A stretch of DNA of 64,000 nucleotides from Parasalinivibrio latis (GCF_036825535.1 NZ_CP098813.1:496001-560000); one strand, 5' to 3'; shown: positions 27,393 through 36,309, counted from the stretch's first letter. The notes: a model not told the origin generated them from the sequence alone. Numbers and translations: made by a program.

Positions 27393-27953
27393 TCAGCGAA
27401 GCGGGACACCCGCAATATAGGGATGAAGAAATACCACCACAACCATAATCACCAGGCTGACGGCAGTGAACCTGGCCTCTTGCATCCATGTCGGGACAGA
27501 CGGCTTTTTCCACTCACCTTCACGGCGGTTGATCAGAATAATTTCAACGATGGCCCAGAGCCCCAGACCGCCAAACAGCACCAGAGAGCGGCTGTCACCA
27601 TTTGAAATCAAGTGGGCAACCGACCAGACAATCACACTGGTTAGTTGCGGGTGCCGGACATACTGCTTGATACGGGACGTGGTCTTTGCCGCACCAAACA
27701 GCAGAAAAGCGACAATCATCAGCACCAGGGTGACCAGCCTCATGCCAGGTGAGGTGGTGTACAGATATTCCGGTACGGAAGAACGCCACCCCAAAACAAT
27801 GAAAACCAGAGACAGCACGATCAACAGCGAAAAAATGCCTTTGTACCCATTCTCACCGAAGCGCCCAACCATTCCCTGTTTTACGCCAGGTGCAGCGGAT
27901 GGAATGAAATGCACCAGTGACCAGATAACCAGTCCCAAAACCAGATAGCTCAT
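27393..27953 (-). CDS. NnrU family membrane protein
   Basis: A 186-residue protein with five or six membrane segments. The NnrU/MddA-like core KQYVRHPQLTSVIVWSVAHLISNGDSRSLVLFGGLGLWAI is unmistakable. NnrU is associated with denitrification genes in some bacteria, but homologues occur widely without them and the biochemical role is unsettled; isoprenylcysteine methyltransferase-like proteins are distant relatives. Single gene, divergent from modF, with an AGGGAGG ribosome site. Confidence 0.85.
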   Translation of the reverse strand: MSYLVLGLVIWSLVHFIPSAAPGVKQGMVGRFGENGYKGIFSLLIVLSLVFIVLGWRSSVPEYLYTTSPGMRLVTLVLMIVAFLLFGAAKTTSRIKQYVRHPQLTSVIVWSVAHLISNGDSRSLVLFGGLGLWAIVEIILINRREGEWKKPSVPTWMQEARFTAVSLVIMVVVVFLHPYIAGVPLR

Positions 27954-28035
27954 ATTTCCTCCCTGAAGCGTGTCCTTTCCGTGGATGTTTTCTTATCAGA
28001 TTGGTAATAATGTACGGGAAGGATGAGAGGGAACA

Positions 28036-29490
28036 ATGTGTATTTTTCTGGAAAATATTGAAATTACTGACCAGGAAGGTCAAAAACTTACGCTGAACGC
28101 GACAATCAACAATGGCGAGCAGTGGGTCATATTTGGTGCCGACGACACCGTCTCCAACCATTTGGGAGATCTGCTCTGCGGTGACCACATACCGTTGAAA
28201 GGAACCCTGGACAACCAGCACCAGCGTGTTGCCTGTGTATCCCTGGAGCGCCAGCGTAAACTGTTGGAAGAGGAGCTTGAGAACGACGAAACCGACCTCC
28301 TCGACCGGTTTGATATCGGCCGGACGGTTCAAGACTTTGTGGATGCGGCCATTTCCGATGAAGGGGAAAAGCGTGAGGTCATGGCAGAGTTCGACCTTCA
28401 CCGGATAGCGGACAAAGGGTTCCGCCAACTCTCCACCGGTGAAACGCGCCGGCTTATGTTAGCACTTGCTATCACGAGTGCCCCAGGCCTGCTGGTATTG
28501 GACGATCCTTTCGCCGGGCTTGATATAGAACATCAGTCCTGGCTGCGGGCATTGCTTGAACGCATTGCGGCAAACCACCAGATGGTAATATTTGTCTCCA
28601 GGGAAGACGAAATCCCGGCCTGTACCACCCATGTCGCCCTGCTGGATCATGAAAAAATCAGTGAAGTAATCCCTTACAGCCAATGGGCAACGCATCCGGT
28701 GAATGAGCACATCCGCTCCCTGGCGCAGACACAGGCTTCCGATCTTATCGGACATATCAACGCCTACCCACCGGCAACACACCCGGATCCCCTTATCCGG
28801 ATTAACGATGGCAAGGTGGAATACACCGAAGCCAAAATTTTCAGGGACCTGAACTGGACGCTGAACAACGGAGAACACTGGCAGATCCGGGGGCCAAACG
28901 GCTGCGGGAAAAGTACCCTCCTCAACCTGATATTCGGTGACCACCCGCAGTGCTACAGCAACGACATTAACCTGCTGGGCATACAACGCGGCAGTGGTGA
29001 ATCGGTGTGGGAAATAAAGAAGCACATCGGTATGGTGTCTTCGTCTTTACACCTCCAGTACCGGGTGAACAATACCGCCCGTGAAGTGGTGGTATCCGGC
29101 CTGTTTGATTCCATAGGGCTCTACCAGCGAACCTCCGCGCCGCAGTGGAAAGAAGCCGATGCGTTATTGGATTTGCTCCAGCTCGGTAAACACAAAAACA
29201 CCCGCTTCAAGCAGCTCTCCTATGGCCAACAGCGGCTTCTGATCATCGCAAGGGCGCTGATAAAACGTCCGCCTATCCTATTGCTGGATGAACCCTGCCA
29301 GGGGCTGGACATCCTTAACAGGAACCTGATTCTGTCATCGCTGGAACTGCTGGCTTCAACCCGGTTGACGCAGATTCTCTATGTGACCCACCACACGGCG
29401 GATACACTCCCCAGCATCCGGAATTTTCTGGATTTTGTCCCAGATCCGGAGGGTGGCTACCACTTTGAAATTCAGCGCAATGAGGGTTAA
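28036..29490 (+). CDS. modF: ModF-like double ABC ATPase
   Basis: A 484-residue protein of two fused ABC nucleotide-binding domains, as in E. coli ModF (about 490 residues). Domain 2 is complete: GPNGCGKST Walker A, GDHPQCYSNDINLLG, KKHIGMVSSSLHLQYRV, LSYGQQR signature and LLLDEPCQGLD Walker B. Domain 1 keeps LSTGETRR and LLVLDDPFAGLD, but its Walker A is replaced by GADDTVSNHLG with no GK[ST], so it probably cannot bind ATP normally. ModF is linked to molybdate systems in E. coli, but no transporter partner is nearby and its function is poorly known. Start has GAGGGA upstream. Confidence 0.85.
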   Translation: MCIFLENIEITDQEGQKLTLNATINNGEQWVIFGADDTVSNHLGDLLCGDHIPLKGTLDNQHQRVACVSLERQRKLLEEELENDETDLLDRFDIGRTVQDFVDAAISDEGEKREVMAEFDLHRIADKGFRQLSTGETRRLMLALAITSAPGLLVLDDPFAGLDIEHQSWLRALLERIAANHQMVIFVSREDEIPACTTHVALLDHEKISEVIPYSQWATHPVNEHIRSLAQTQASDLIGHINAYPPATHPDPLIRINDGKVEYTEAKIFRDLNWTLNNGEHWQIRGPNGCGKSTLLNLIFGDHPQCYSNDINLLGIQRGSGESVWEIKKHIGMVSSSLHLQYRVNNTAREVVVSGLFDSIGLYQRTSAPQWKEADALLDLLQLGKHKNTRFKQLSYGQQRLLIIARALIKRPPILLLDEPCQGLDILNRNLILSSLELLASTRLTQILYVTHHTADTLPSIRNFLDFVPDPEGGYHFEIQRNEG

Positions 29491-29753
29491 GTAGCACACC
29501 GGAATCTTCTGATTTCCGGATATTTACGTGCCGTAGGTCACAAATGCCCGGCTGTAATCTGATGGGAAATTTGGCTGTGTTAGCATTTGGTTATACCGAA
29601 TGGATAATTTCGTTGGTCCGACATGACTTAGGAATAGTCCGATTGGTATTGAGAGCTTGGATGGTTTTATTTTCGCTCTTCGGGCGAGCCGGACACTTTT
29701 GCCTAAGAAGTGCCAGTCGCACACATACACCGCCGGAACCAAAGGACGGCTAT

Positions 29754-30212
29754 ATGATTGAAAACAACAAAGTCGTATCAATCGATTACACCGTGAAAGA
29801 TGAGTCTGACAACATCATCGACACTTCAGAAGGTAAAGAGCCGCTGGCATACCTTCACGGTGCAGGCAACATTATCCCTGGATTGGAAAAGGCGCTGGAA
29901 GGTAAACAGACCGGTGACGAATTTGATGTAGAAGTTGCCCCAGGCGACGGCTACGGTGAATACAACCCTGACATGGTCCAGGAAGTTCCCCTTGAAGCAT
30001 TTCAGGGCGTGGACAACGTAGAACCTGGCATGGCTTTTACTGCACAGGGCCCACAAGGTCAGGTTCAGGTAGTGGTTACCCAGGTAGAAGACGGCCAGGT
30101 TACCGTGGATGCAAACCACCCGCTGGCCGGTAAAACCCTTACCTTTACCGGCACCGTCCTTGAAGTGCGTGACGCAACAGAAGAAGAAGTGGCACACGGC
30201 CACGTCCATTAA
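29754..30212 (+). CDS. FKBP-type peptidyl-prolyl isomerase, SlyD-like
   Basis: About 152 residues. FKBP core motifs: VSIDYTVKDESDNIIDTS, LAYLHGAGNIIPGLEKALEG and GDGYGEYNPDMVQEVP, then the IF chaperone insert. It ends in a short GHVH tail instead of the long His-rich nickel-binding tail of SlyD, so a metallochaperone role is unlikely. The reading frame is open for 70 codons upstream, but the ATG at 29754 with AAGGAC upstream starts the conserved domain. Cytoplasmic folding helper. Confidence 0.9.
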   Translation: MIENNKVVSIDYTVKDESDNIIDTSEGKEPLAYLHGAGNIIPGLEKALEGKQTGDEFDVEVAPGDGYGEYNPDMVQEVPLEAFQGVDNVEPGMAFTAQGPQGQVQVVVTQVEDGQVTVDANHPLAGKTLTFTGTVLEVRDATEEEVAHGHVH

Positions 30213-30234
30213 TCTATTCTGTCGATAATATCCA

Positions 30235-30264
30235 AAGGGTAGCCCAGAGCTACCCTTCCTTTTT
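30235..30264 (+). terminator. Rho-independent terminator after the FKBP gene
   Basis: AAGGGTAGC, loop CCAGA, GCTACCCTT, then CCTTTTT. Confidence 0.9.
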
Positions 30265-30421
30265 CAGTGTGTTAGTCAGCACCCTAATTTCCCCCTCGTT
30301 CTCCCCTGTCACTGTCATCAAAGCTTAAGGAGAGACATTTACAATTTTCAGCTTACAAGTGTTCGCTAAAATGTGCCATACTGCACTGAGTTAATACTCA
30401 AATAACAGATGTGAGGGATCC

Positions 30422-31084
30422 ATGACCACTCAAGCCATCAAGCGGGACGGGTATTCGTTTGGGGAAGAGATAGCCAACAGTATCAGCCACGGACTTGGGG
30501 TGATTTTCGGTATTACCGGCCTGGTATTGCTTTTGGTTAAAGCCGTCTCAGACAATGCTGATGCCCTGACCATTACCAGCCTGAGCATTTACGGCGGCAG
30601 TATGATCCTGCTCTACCTCGCCTCTACGCTCTATCACGCCATTCCGTTTGCCAAAGCAAAACGGGCGCTGAAAACCTTCGATCACTGTGCCATTTATTTG
30701 CTGATAGCCGGCACCTACACACCGTTCCTGCTGGTCTCTCTGGGAACACCGCTGGCAATCACCCTGATGGCAGTCATCTGGTCCCTGGCATTGATTGGTA
30801 TCGCCATCAAAGTAGTTTTTGTTTACCGGTTTAAGAAGTTGTCCCTTGCGACTTACCTCGGCATGGGCTGGCTCTCACTGGTCGCCATTTACCCGCTGGC
30901 AAAATCCCTCTCAGCCGGCGGTCTTATCCTGCTCACCATCGGCGGCCTGCTCTATTCCCTTGGGGTGATTTTCTACGTGAACAAGAAAATCCCTTACAAC
31001 CATGCGATCTGGCACCTGTTTGTACTCGGCGGCACTGTCTGCCATTTCTTCGCAATTTATTACTACGTAGTCCAACCGGCTTAA
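30422..31084 (+). CDS. Hemolysin III/TrhA family membrane protein (PAQR-like)
   Basis: A 220-residue protein with seven membrane segments. Conserved features: EEIANSISHGLGVIFGI, STLYHA, FDHCAIYLLIAGTYTPF, and the C-terminal HAIWHLFVLGGTVCHFFAIYYY, whose His residues are the metal ligands of this superfamily. Despite the name, haemolysis is not its general role; bacterial members have been linked to membrane homeostasis. Single gene, GAGGG ribosome site. Confidence 0.9.
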   Translation: MTTQAIKRDGYSFGEEIANSISHGLGVIFGITGLVLLLVKAVSDNADALTITSLSIYGGSMILLYLASTLYHAIPFAKAKRALKTFDHCAIYLLIAGTYTPFLLVSLGTPLAITLMAVIWSLALIGIAIKVVFVYRFKKLSLATYLGMGWLSLVAIYPLAKSLSAGGLILLTIGGLLYSLGVIFYVNKKIPYNHAIWHLFVLGGTVCHFFAIYYYVVQPA

Positions 31085-31102
31085 TCGCCACGCCAGATAC
31101 AA

Positions 31103-31128
31103 CAAAGGTCAGCCGAGGCTGACCTTTG
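31103..31128. terminator. Bidirectional terminator
   Basis: CAAAGGTCAGCC and GGCTGACCTTTG form a 12-base inverted repeat around GA, between the HlyIII gene and the convergent YaiI-like gene. Confidence 0.82.
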
Positions 31129-31148
31129 TCCGTTTGAGGTAGCGCTTA

Positions 31149-31613
31149 CTACTTCTGGCCAGCAGCCCGTTTGGCGCGGACAATCCATTTATCCAGTTCA
31201 TTGCCAAACTGTTGTTTCTCTTTTGGGCCCAGCGGTGGTGGCCCGCCGGTATTGACACCGCTTGAACGCAGGGTATCCATAAAGTCACGGATATTAAGGC
31301 GAGAACGGATATTTTCCTTGGTGTACAGCTCACCGCGAGGGTTCAGCGCGGTGCAGCCTTTATCAATTACCTCTGACGCCAGCGGGATATCCTGGGTCAC
31401 CACCAAATCCCCCGGATTCGACCGGAGCACAATTTCATTGTCTGCCACATCAAAGCCCGATGTAACCTGCACAAATTTCAGGTAAGGCGACGGCGGCAAC
31501 CGCAGCGCATGGTTGGCAACAAAGGTCGTCAGGATTTCAGTGCGCACCGCAGCGCGGTAAAGGATTTCTTTGATAGCGACCGGACAGGCATCCGCATCAA
31601 CCCAAATATTCAA
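31149..31613 (-). CDS. YaiI/YqxD family protein (DUF188, UPF0178)
   Basis: A 154-residue protein starting MNIWVDADACPVAIKEILYRAA, the hallmark of this PIN-like family, with VTQDIPLASEVIDKGCTALNPRGELYT in the middle. The conserved acidic residues suggest a nuclease-like metal site, but no activity is established. Full length for the family. Confidence 0.9.
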   Translation of the reverse strand: MNIWVDADACPVAIKEILYRAAVRTEILTTFVANHALRLPPSPYLKFVQVTSGFDVADNEIVLRSNPGDLVVTQDIPLASEVIDKGCTALNPRGELYTKENIRSRLNIRDFMDTLRSSGVNTGGPPPLGPKEKQQFGNELDKWIVRAKRAAGQK

Positions 31614-31773
31614 AAGCAGGCTCCATCAGTAAGCACCCCACCGGATGCGAAGAATTGTTGGGAGTTTAACAGATAGAGGGGCGGTGAAATATCTCTGTCT
31701 ATGCCCATACCCTCTTCAAGCCGGCACAAGTTACCACCTGTCATTCAAAAAGGCCGAGTTCTAATTTGTTTTT

Positions 31774-32523
31774 CTAATTTTTACCAAGCCAATCGGCGCA
31801 AACGCTTGGCACCAATTCCGAAGCGTTTCCCCTCAGGAACACGTATCCAAACGGTTTTTTCTTGATTTCTTTGGAAATAAGTATCTTTTCCGCATGAAAT
31901 CGCGCTTTATTCAGTAGTCTCGCAGCAGGTTGAACAGTGAGAGAGCTACCAACAGCCAAAACCTTGTCAGCTGATCTTATCAGTCGTCTCGCTTCATCCA
32001 AGTGCAATACTTGCTCACCAAAAAGCACGATGTGGGGGCGCAGTTGTGAATTTTGCTCACAACATTGTCCCATCAATATCGGCTTGCCATACCAAGGATA
32101 TACCAATGTTGGATCTACGCTGCTCTGGGCTAGGTTAATCTGACCATGCAGGTGGATAACCTTGGAGCTTCCTGCCCGCTCGTGCAAATCATCCACGTTT
32201 TGAGTAATGACTGTAACGTCATATCCTTGTTCAAGGTCAGCTATCGCTTTATGCGCAGCATTGGGTTCAGCATTGTTGGCTTTCTCAATGCGATCGTTAT
32301 AAAACGCTAAAACAAGCTCAGGGTTATGTTCGAAAGCTTGCTTTGTGGCCAGACTCTCTACCGGCAGTTGATTCCAAAGTCCGTCACTATCGCGGTAGGT
32401 TGCTAGTCCACTTTCGGCGCTGATGCCTGCGCCAGTAAAAACCACAATTTTCTTTTTGTCTGATCCCACTATTATCTGCTCGATTTGTGATGATGGGTTC
32501 AAGATACTCGGTGTTAACGACAA
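31774..32523 (-). CDS. Sir2-family NAD-dependent deacylase
   Basis: About 249 residues of a single sirtuin domain. It shows VVFTGAGISAESGLATYRDSDGLW (NAD loop), TQNVDDLHERAG, the catalytic His in VIHLHGQ and GSSLTVQPA. The usual four-Cys zinc site is not visible (only a CC pair near residue 155). No ATG is available near the start; the TTG at 32523 is the earliest in-frame option after a stop, and a GTG at 32469 is an alternative. Divergent from a WYL regulator across about 70 bases. Could be a protein deacylase or a defence NADase-like unit. Confidence 0.87.
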   Translation of the reverse strand: MSLTPSILNPSSQIEQIIVGSDKKKIVVFTGAGISAESGLATYRDSDGLWNQLPVESLATKQAFEHNPELVLAFYNDRIEKANNAEPNAAHKAIADLEQGYDVTVITQNVDDLHERAGSSKVIHLHGQINLAQSSVDPTLVYPWYGKPILMGQCCEQNSQLRPHIVLFGEQVLHLDEARRLIRSADKVLAVGSSLTVQPAARLLNKARFHAEKILISKEIKKKPFGYVFLRGNASELVPSVCADWLGKN

Positions 32524-32536
32524 CCGCTGTCGTCAA
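32514..32536. promoter_or_regulatory. Inverted repeat in the Sir2-WYL divergent promoter
   Basis: TTAACGACA, 5-base spacer, TGTCGTCAA: 8 of 9 positions pair. It overlaps the putative Sir2 start and lies about 60 bases before the WYL gene. WYL repressors of the BrxR/CapW type bind such repeats in their own promoters, so it is a reasonable operator candidate. Confidence 0.45.
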
Positions 32537-32592
32537 CAGATGTATAATCGGATATATTAGCTATCTCATTAGAATCACTACGTTAAACCTTG

Positions 32593-33594
32593 ATGGAACG
32601 CGCTGAGAAGGAGCTAAAAAGCTTCGAAAACAAACGGGCAGTGCTCGCAAAAGTGCCCACGAGAGGCAAAATTACTGCGCAGTTAATTCAGCAAAGACTG
32701 GAAGCAGAAAGCAAGACATTATCACTAAGAAGCGTGCAACGCATTCTCAAAAGTCTCGGTCAATATGGCGTTATAGCAGATAAAGGCAAACCGATTGGCT
32801 GGTCACGGGAGCCAGGGCTTGATGTAGGTTTAACGAAGATGGATTTGAGTACCGCCATTACCCTGCATCTTGCTGAGAAATATCTAAAGCAAGTTTTACC
32901 TCCCTCTTTATTCAAGAATTTAGAATCGCACTTCAGCGGCGCAAGATTCTATCTTCGATATGAAAACAAAACGCCCCAGGGGCTTTGGCCACGCAAAGTG
33001 TATATCCACCAAAAAGGTATGCCTTTGCTTCCCCCAACGATTGATGCAGAAACGATAAACCTTATTTACAAAGCGGTACTTGAAGAAAAATGCATCAGGC
33101 TGGTTTACCGTTCAATGTCCTCTGAAAAAGAGCAGCGAGTACTGTTTCACCCTTACGGCATCGTTGTGCGTGGAGAGCGGAACTATCTGGTCGGAAAATT
33201 TGACGGCTACAGCGATGTTCGCCAGTTGTCGTTCAACCGCGTGATCAGCGCAGAATCTTCATACTTCCCGGCGATTTTTGATGATGACTTTTCGCTTGAG
33301 AAATACGTTCAGCAGGGGGAAATGGGTGTTACCCGCAGTCTAGATAAACTGGCGATTAAGCTATGGGTCACGCCTGTTTTTGCAAGGATCCTTGATGAAA
33401 CCCCACTGTGTGAAGATCAGTTAATAGAACCCAAAGATGACGATTTTCTCGTTCACGCAAGCGTGGATGACACCGATGAGCTTCGCCATTGGTTACTGTC
33501 TGTGTGTAACCATGTGACAGTGGTAGAGCCTTTGGCTCTGCGTTTAGAAATAAAACAAACCCTTAGAGATAGTCTATCGTGGTATGAGGATTAA
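32593..33594 (+). CDS. WYL-domain transcriptional regulator
   Basis: About 333 residues: N-terminal winged helix (1-75, SLRSVQRILKSLGQYGVIADKGKPIGWSR), then a WYL domain (about 150-220, IRLVYRSMSSEKEQRVLFHPYGIVVRGERNYLVGKFDGYSDVRQLSFNRV) and a C-terminal WCX-type extension. WYL domains sense nucleotides or nucleic acids; this architecture matches BrxR/CapW repressors common beside defence genes. The stop is 2 bases before the GIY-YIG-like gene, so they form one unit. The ATG at 32593 is preferred to the preceding TTG. Confidence 0.85.
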   Translation: MERAEKELKSFENKRAVLAKVPTRGKITAQLIQQRLEAESKTLSLRSVQRILKSLGQYGVIADKGKPIGWSREPGLDVGLTKMDLSTAITLHLAEKYLKQVLPPSLFKNLESHFSGARFYLRYENKTPQGLWPRKVYIHQKGMPLLPPTIDAETINLIYKAVLEEKCIRLVYRSMSSEKEQRVLFHPYGIVVRGERNYLVGKFDGYSDVRQLSFNRVISAESSYFPAIFDDDFSLEKYVQQGEMGVTRSLDKLAIKLWVTPVFARILDETPLCEDQLIEPKDDDFLVHASVDDTDELRHWLLSVCNHVTVVEPLALRLEIKQTLRDSLSWYED

Positions 33595-33596
33595 AG

Positions 33597-34118
33597 ATGT
33601 GTGATTCAGAAAACAAAGCAGTACCTATTATTGATGTTTATTGGAAAGGTCCAATTGCCCTAAGAGATCTCAAAGTTGTCAAGCATTCCGAGTCACAAGT
33701 ACTTTATCAAATCTATGGGCATCATCCTGTATATGGACCAGATAGTCTCCTCTATATCGGAAAAACGGAGCAGTTGGAGGGTGTGAAGGACAGACTTCCA
33801 GAACACAAATGGATTGATAGTCAATGCGATGACTGCAAAATTTACTTCGCAAGTTGTGGCGAATTTGTTGATTGGCAAACTTGGGATTCCTCGGGAGAAG
33901 AATATCCAAAGTATGATTCCTCAAAAACAGGAATAGATATCAGACATATTGAATCTCTGCTTATCTATGCGCATCATCCGTCAGGGAACTCTCAATCAAT
34001 CCAATCTTTAAGTATTGATATCCCGACACATTTCCGTCTCTTTAACACTGGAAAACGTAAAGCACTTGAACGTGAGCTAAGTACTCAGTATTTCGGTACT
34101 GTTAACTGCAAAAAATAA
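33597..34118 (+). CDS. GIY-YIG-like nuclease domain protein
   Basis: A 173-residue protein. VLYQIYGHHPVYGPDSLLYIGKTE fits the GIY...YIG pair of strands, with a downstream Arg in VKDRLPEH and the metal Glu pattern E-x-L-L-I-Y-x-H-x-P-x-x-N at IESLLIYAHHPSGN. These are the catalytic landmarks of GIY-YIG nucleases, so a DNA- or RNA-cutting role is plausible. No other domain is recognised. Cotranscribed with the WYL regulator and AT-richer than its surroundings, which hints at transfer. Confidence 0.62.
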   Translation: MCDSENKAVPIIDVYWKGPIALRDLKVVKHSESQVLYQIYGHHPVYGPDSLLYIGKTEQLEGVKDRLPEHKWIDSQCDDCKIYFASCGEFVDWQTWDSSGEEYPKYDSSKTGIDIRHIESLLIYAHHPSGNSQSIQSLSIDIPTHFRLFNTGKRKALERELSTQYFGTVNCKK

Positions 34119-34170
34119 CTAAGGCTCTATAAAATCGTAAACGACAACTCTCGTCGTACCCTTGCGGCAT

Positions 34171-34196
34171 ACTCTCTCCAACTAACTGGAGAGAGT
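34171..34196 (+). promoter_or_regulatory. Hairpin hiding a ribosome site, or terminator
   Basis: ACTCTCTCCA, loop ACTAAC, TGGAGAGAGT is a perfect 10-base stem followed by ATTTT and the ATG at 34202. The right arm contains GGAGAG at correct ribosome-site spacing, so the stem could shut off translation. It could equally terminate the WYL/GIY-YIG transcript. Confidence 0.55.
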
Positions 34197-34201
34197 ATTT
34201 T

Positions 34202-34636
34202 ATGTCGAGGAACACATTTCGCTTAGCCGAACACTACGCGCCCATTCAGAGCCAAATCTTCGACGAGCGTGAGGATATAAACGCGCTGCACGAGAAGTAT
34301 GGTGAGCGCGTCGCTGAATGCCTGTTTTTGTCCCATATCGTTGAAAAACTTGAATCACAATTTTGCGGCGAGAATTTACTGGCGATTGCAAGCCAATTGA
34401 TTGAATTTGAACTATCGCGGTTTCAGCCGCCTGAGTTAATTCCAATCGATGAGGGACAGAATTTCTTCAAGGGAGAAATCGTCCATTTCTCAGACAGTGC
34501 ATTGGTATTGAAAATTAACTCGTACCAATTCCCAACATGGCAGTTGTTGATAACTGTTGTAGCAAGAAGTGTCTTTGCCCTGTTTCCCAATATTCATCAG
34601 CAATCACATTTTGAGTTTTCAGCCGTGAGCCTGTAA
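34202..34636 (+). CDS. Hypothetical protein, 144 residues
   Basis: Not recognised. MSRNTFRLAEHYAPIQSQIFDE opens a soluble, acidic, helix-rich protein; the last 40 residues are more hydrophobic (QFPTWQLLITVVARSVFALF). It has a good start context (GGAGAG, 10 bases). The abrupt end and the gene-poor 250 bases after it would fit a truncated gene at the edge of an acquired patch. No signal peptide. Confidence 0.5.
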   Translation: MSRNTFRLAEHYAPIQSQIFDEREDINALHEKYGERVAECLFLSHIVEKLESQFCGENLLAIASQLIEFELSRFQPPELIPIDEGQNFFKGEIVHFSDSALVLKINSYQFPTWQLLITVVARSVFALFPNIHQQSHFEFSAVSL

Positions 34637-34862
34637 GAGCTTCATTTGAATTCGTGGCAAATCTGTACGTCTTTCTCTGTTTCCCTGAATCCAGTTAATC
34701 CGAAGTGGCTACATTCGGGCATGAACACTAACTCACATCAGTCCCAAAGTGAGTTGTGTTGTCCACCTTTTCAACAATTATTATTCCTGCCCAAGCAAGA
34801 ATTCAGTGCGGTGTGCTATTGGGGGCTATGTAAACGAGGAAGTGGACAAGTGGACACGTTGC

Positions 34863-34884
34863 AAAAAAGGGCCGGAGCCCCTTT
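34863..34884 (-). terminator. Terminator for the PAP2 gene
   Basis: On the reverse strand AAAGG-GGC, loop, GCCC-TTTTTT: a GGGC/GCCC stem extended by A-T pairs with one bulge and a run of six T, immediately after the PAP2 stop. Confidence 0.75.
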
Positions 34885-34887
34885 CCA

Positions 34888-35631
34888 TCAAGCGTTTTGA
34901 ACCTTTCGCCGGTGAAGAACCCGGTTAACAACGTTCACAAACAACGGAACTAACAGGCAAATTGCTGTTGCAAAGGCAACGGAGCCGAAGAGGTCTGTCG
35001 GCCAGTGCATTCCGAGCCACAGGCGGCTTGTGGCAACCATTCCGGCCCAGCCAACAATCAGCATTGCACTCAGGCGGTAGCCTTCAGCCAGCAACAGACC
35101 GCCCCAGAAAACAGCGACAGCCGCTGCAAAAATAGTATGGCCGGAGGGGAATGAATAATTGGTTTCACCTTGCCAGTGTTGTAAGCGCCAGTGGCTTACC
35201 AACCCTTCTGCACTTTTTACTACCTCTTCACGCTGTGAGGGGGTGATTTGGTAAAACTGTGCTTCTGAATCCACTTTGCCCAGTTCAGTCAGCACCTGCG
35301 AATAAGGGCGGGGCTCCTGGGTAACCTTTTTCAATACCGTTTTGGTAACCAGGCTGCCACCCAAGACAAAACCAAAACACAACAGGGCAACCAGAATGCG
35401 GTCGCGTGACCAGCGCAAGGCAAAGGGGACCAGGCACAGCAGTGTGGTGGTAATCAGGAAACCTTCTTTACCGGCAGACCAGGAAAGCACCGAAAACACC
35501 AGGCCGGATGTATCAGACACAGGGCCGGTAAATCCCGTGCCTTTTAAAAGGAATGTGGAAACGGCGATAAAACATGCCAACACCGCAGCGCATATTAAGC
35601 CGTATTTATTTCTAAAAACCATATTACGCAT
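34888..35631 (-). CDS. PAP2-family membrane phosphatase
   Basis: A 247-residue membrane protein with about six helices. The three phosphatase motifs are present: KKVTQEPRP (K-x6-RP type), SFPSGHT and SRLWLGMHWPTDLFGS. PgpB-like enzymes remove phosphate from phosphatidylglycerophosphate, undecaprenyl pyrophosphate or related lipids at the periplasmic face. Single gene with its own terminator. Confidence 0.9.
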   Translation of the reverse strand: MRNMVFRNKYGLICAAVLACFIAVSTFLLKGTGFTGPVSDTSGLVFSVLSWSAGKEGFLITTTLLCLVPFALRWSRDRILVALLCFGFVLGGSLVTKTVLKKVTQEPRPYSQVLTELGKVDSEAQFYQITPSQREEVVKSAEGLVSHWRLQHWQGETNYSFPSGHTIFAAAVAVFWGGLLLAEGYRLSAMLIVGWAGMVATSRLWLGMHWPTDLFGSVAFATAICLLVPLFVNVVNRVLHRRKVQNA

Positions 35632-35856
35632 CGCTTAAATTTATCGTACAAATATCATAATTCGTTTAAGCGGTGAATTTTACGACGTTTCGTCAGAAAA
35701 GGGATATTTTTTAGTTAAGAGCCGAAAAATGGCAGTACAAAGCATTGGAAAAGTAGGGGGATCGCGCTATAAATTCCCTACATTCTGAGCCTGAATCGCA
35801 TCCCAAGTCTTCGCAATGTCAGGCCACTCTCATTTCATTCATACGGGTGATTAATC

Positions 35857-36276
35857 GTGAAAAAACGTGTACTTCTGGCAATGGTTCTGCCTGCATTTAT
35901 GGCTGCGTGTTCAAGCACTGGTGGCGATATGAACAAAGTAACTGAAGCACAACTGGCACAAAACTGGGTTCTGACTTCTATCGACGGCCAACAGGTTGCC
36001 AAGGATGAAAGCGCTCCTACGCTGAACCTGAACGCGGCGATGGAAGCAAACGGCTTCGCAGGCTGTAACCGCTACTTCGGTAAAGCTGAACTGAAAGACG
36101 GTAAACTGCGCCTGGACAACATGGGCATGACCCGCATGGCGTGTGCTGAACCAGAAATGAAACTGGAAGATTCTGTTGCCAAGTCTCTGTCTGACTGGAG
36201 CGCGGTATCTGTAAAAGGCGGCCAGATGACTCTGACCTCTGGCGAGCATTCACTGGTATTTGCGCCTGCAAAATAA
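35857..36276 (+). CDS. META/HslJ-like lipoprotein
   Basis: A 139-residue protein. GTG start; the MKKRVLLAMVLPAFMAACSST signal has a lipobox AAC, so Cys18 would be lipidated. The META domain follows: LAQNWVLTSIDGQ, FAGCNRYFGKAEL, GMTRMACAEPEMKLE. HslJ relatives are heat-inducible outer-membrane lipoproteins linked to novobiocin resistance in E. coli. Single gene between two terminators. Confidence 0.85.
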   Translation: MKKRVLLAMVLPAFMAACSSTGGDMNKVTEAQLAQNWVLTSIDGQQVAKDESAPTLNLNAAMEANGFAGCNRYFGKAELKDGKLRLDNMGMTRMACAEPEMKLEDSVAKSLSDWSAVSVKGGQMTLTSGEHSLVFAPAK

Positions 36277-36309
36277 TTGCCGGGTTTGACTGCTAATTGA
36301 CCGCAAATG

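Noticed and set aside
34741..34856. TTGTCCAC and GTGGACAA inverted copies around 34763 and 34842, possible mobile-element ends
   Set aside because: Only 8 bases, no target-site duplication and no transposase between or beside them.
34646..34900. 84-codon frame after the orphan gene
   Set aside because: No ribosome site, runs into the PAP2 terminator and gene, and encodes nothing recognisable.
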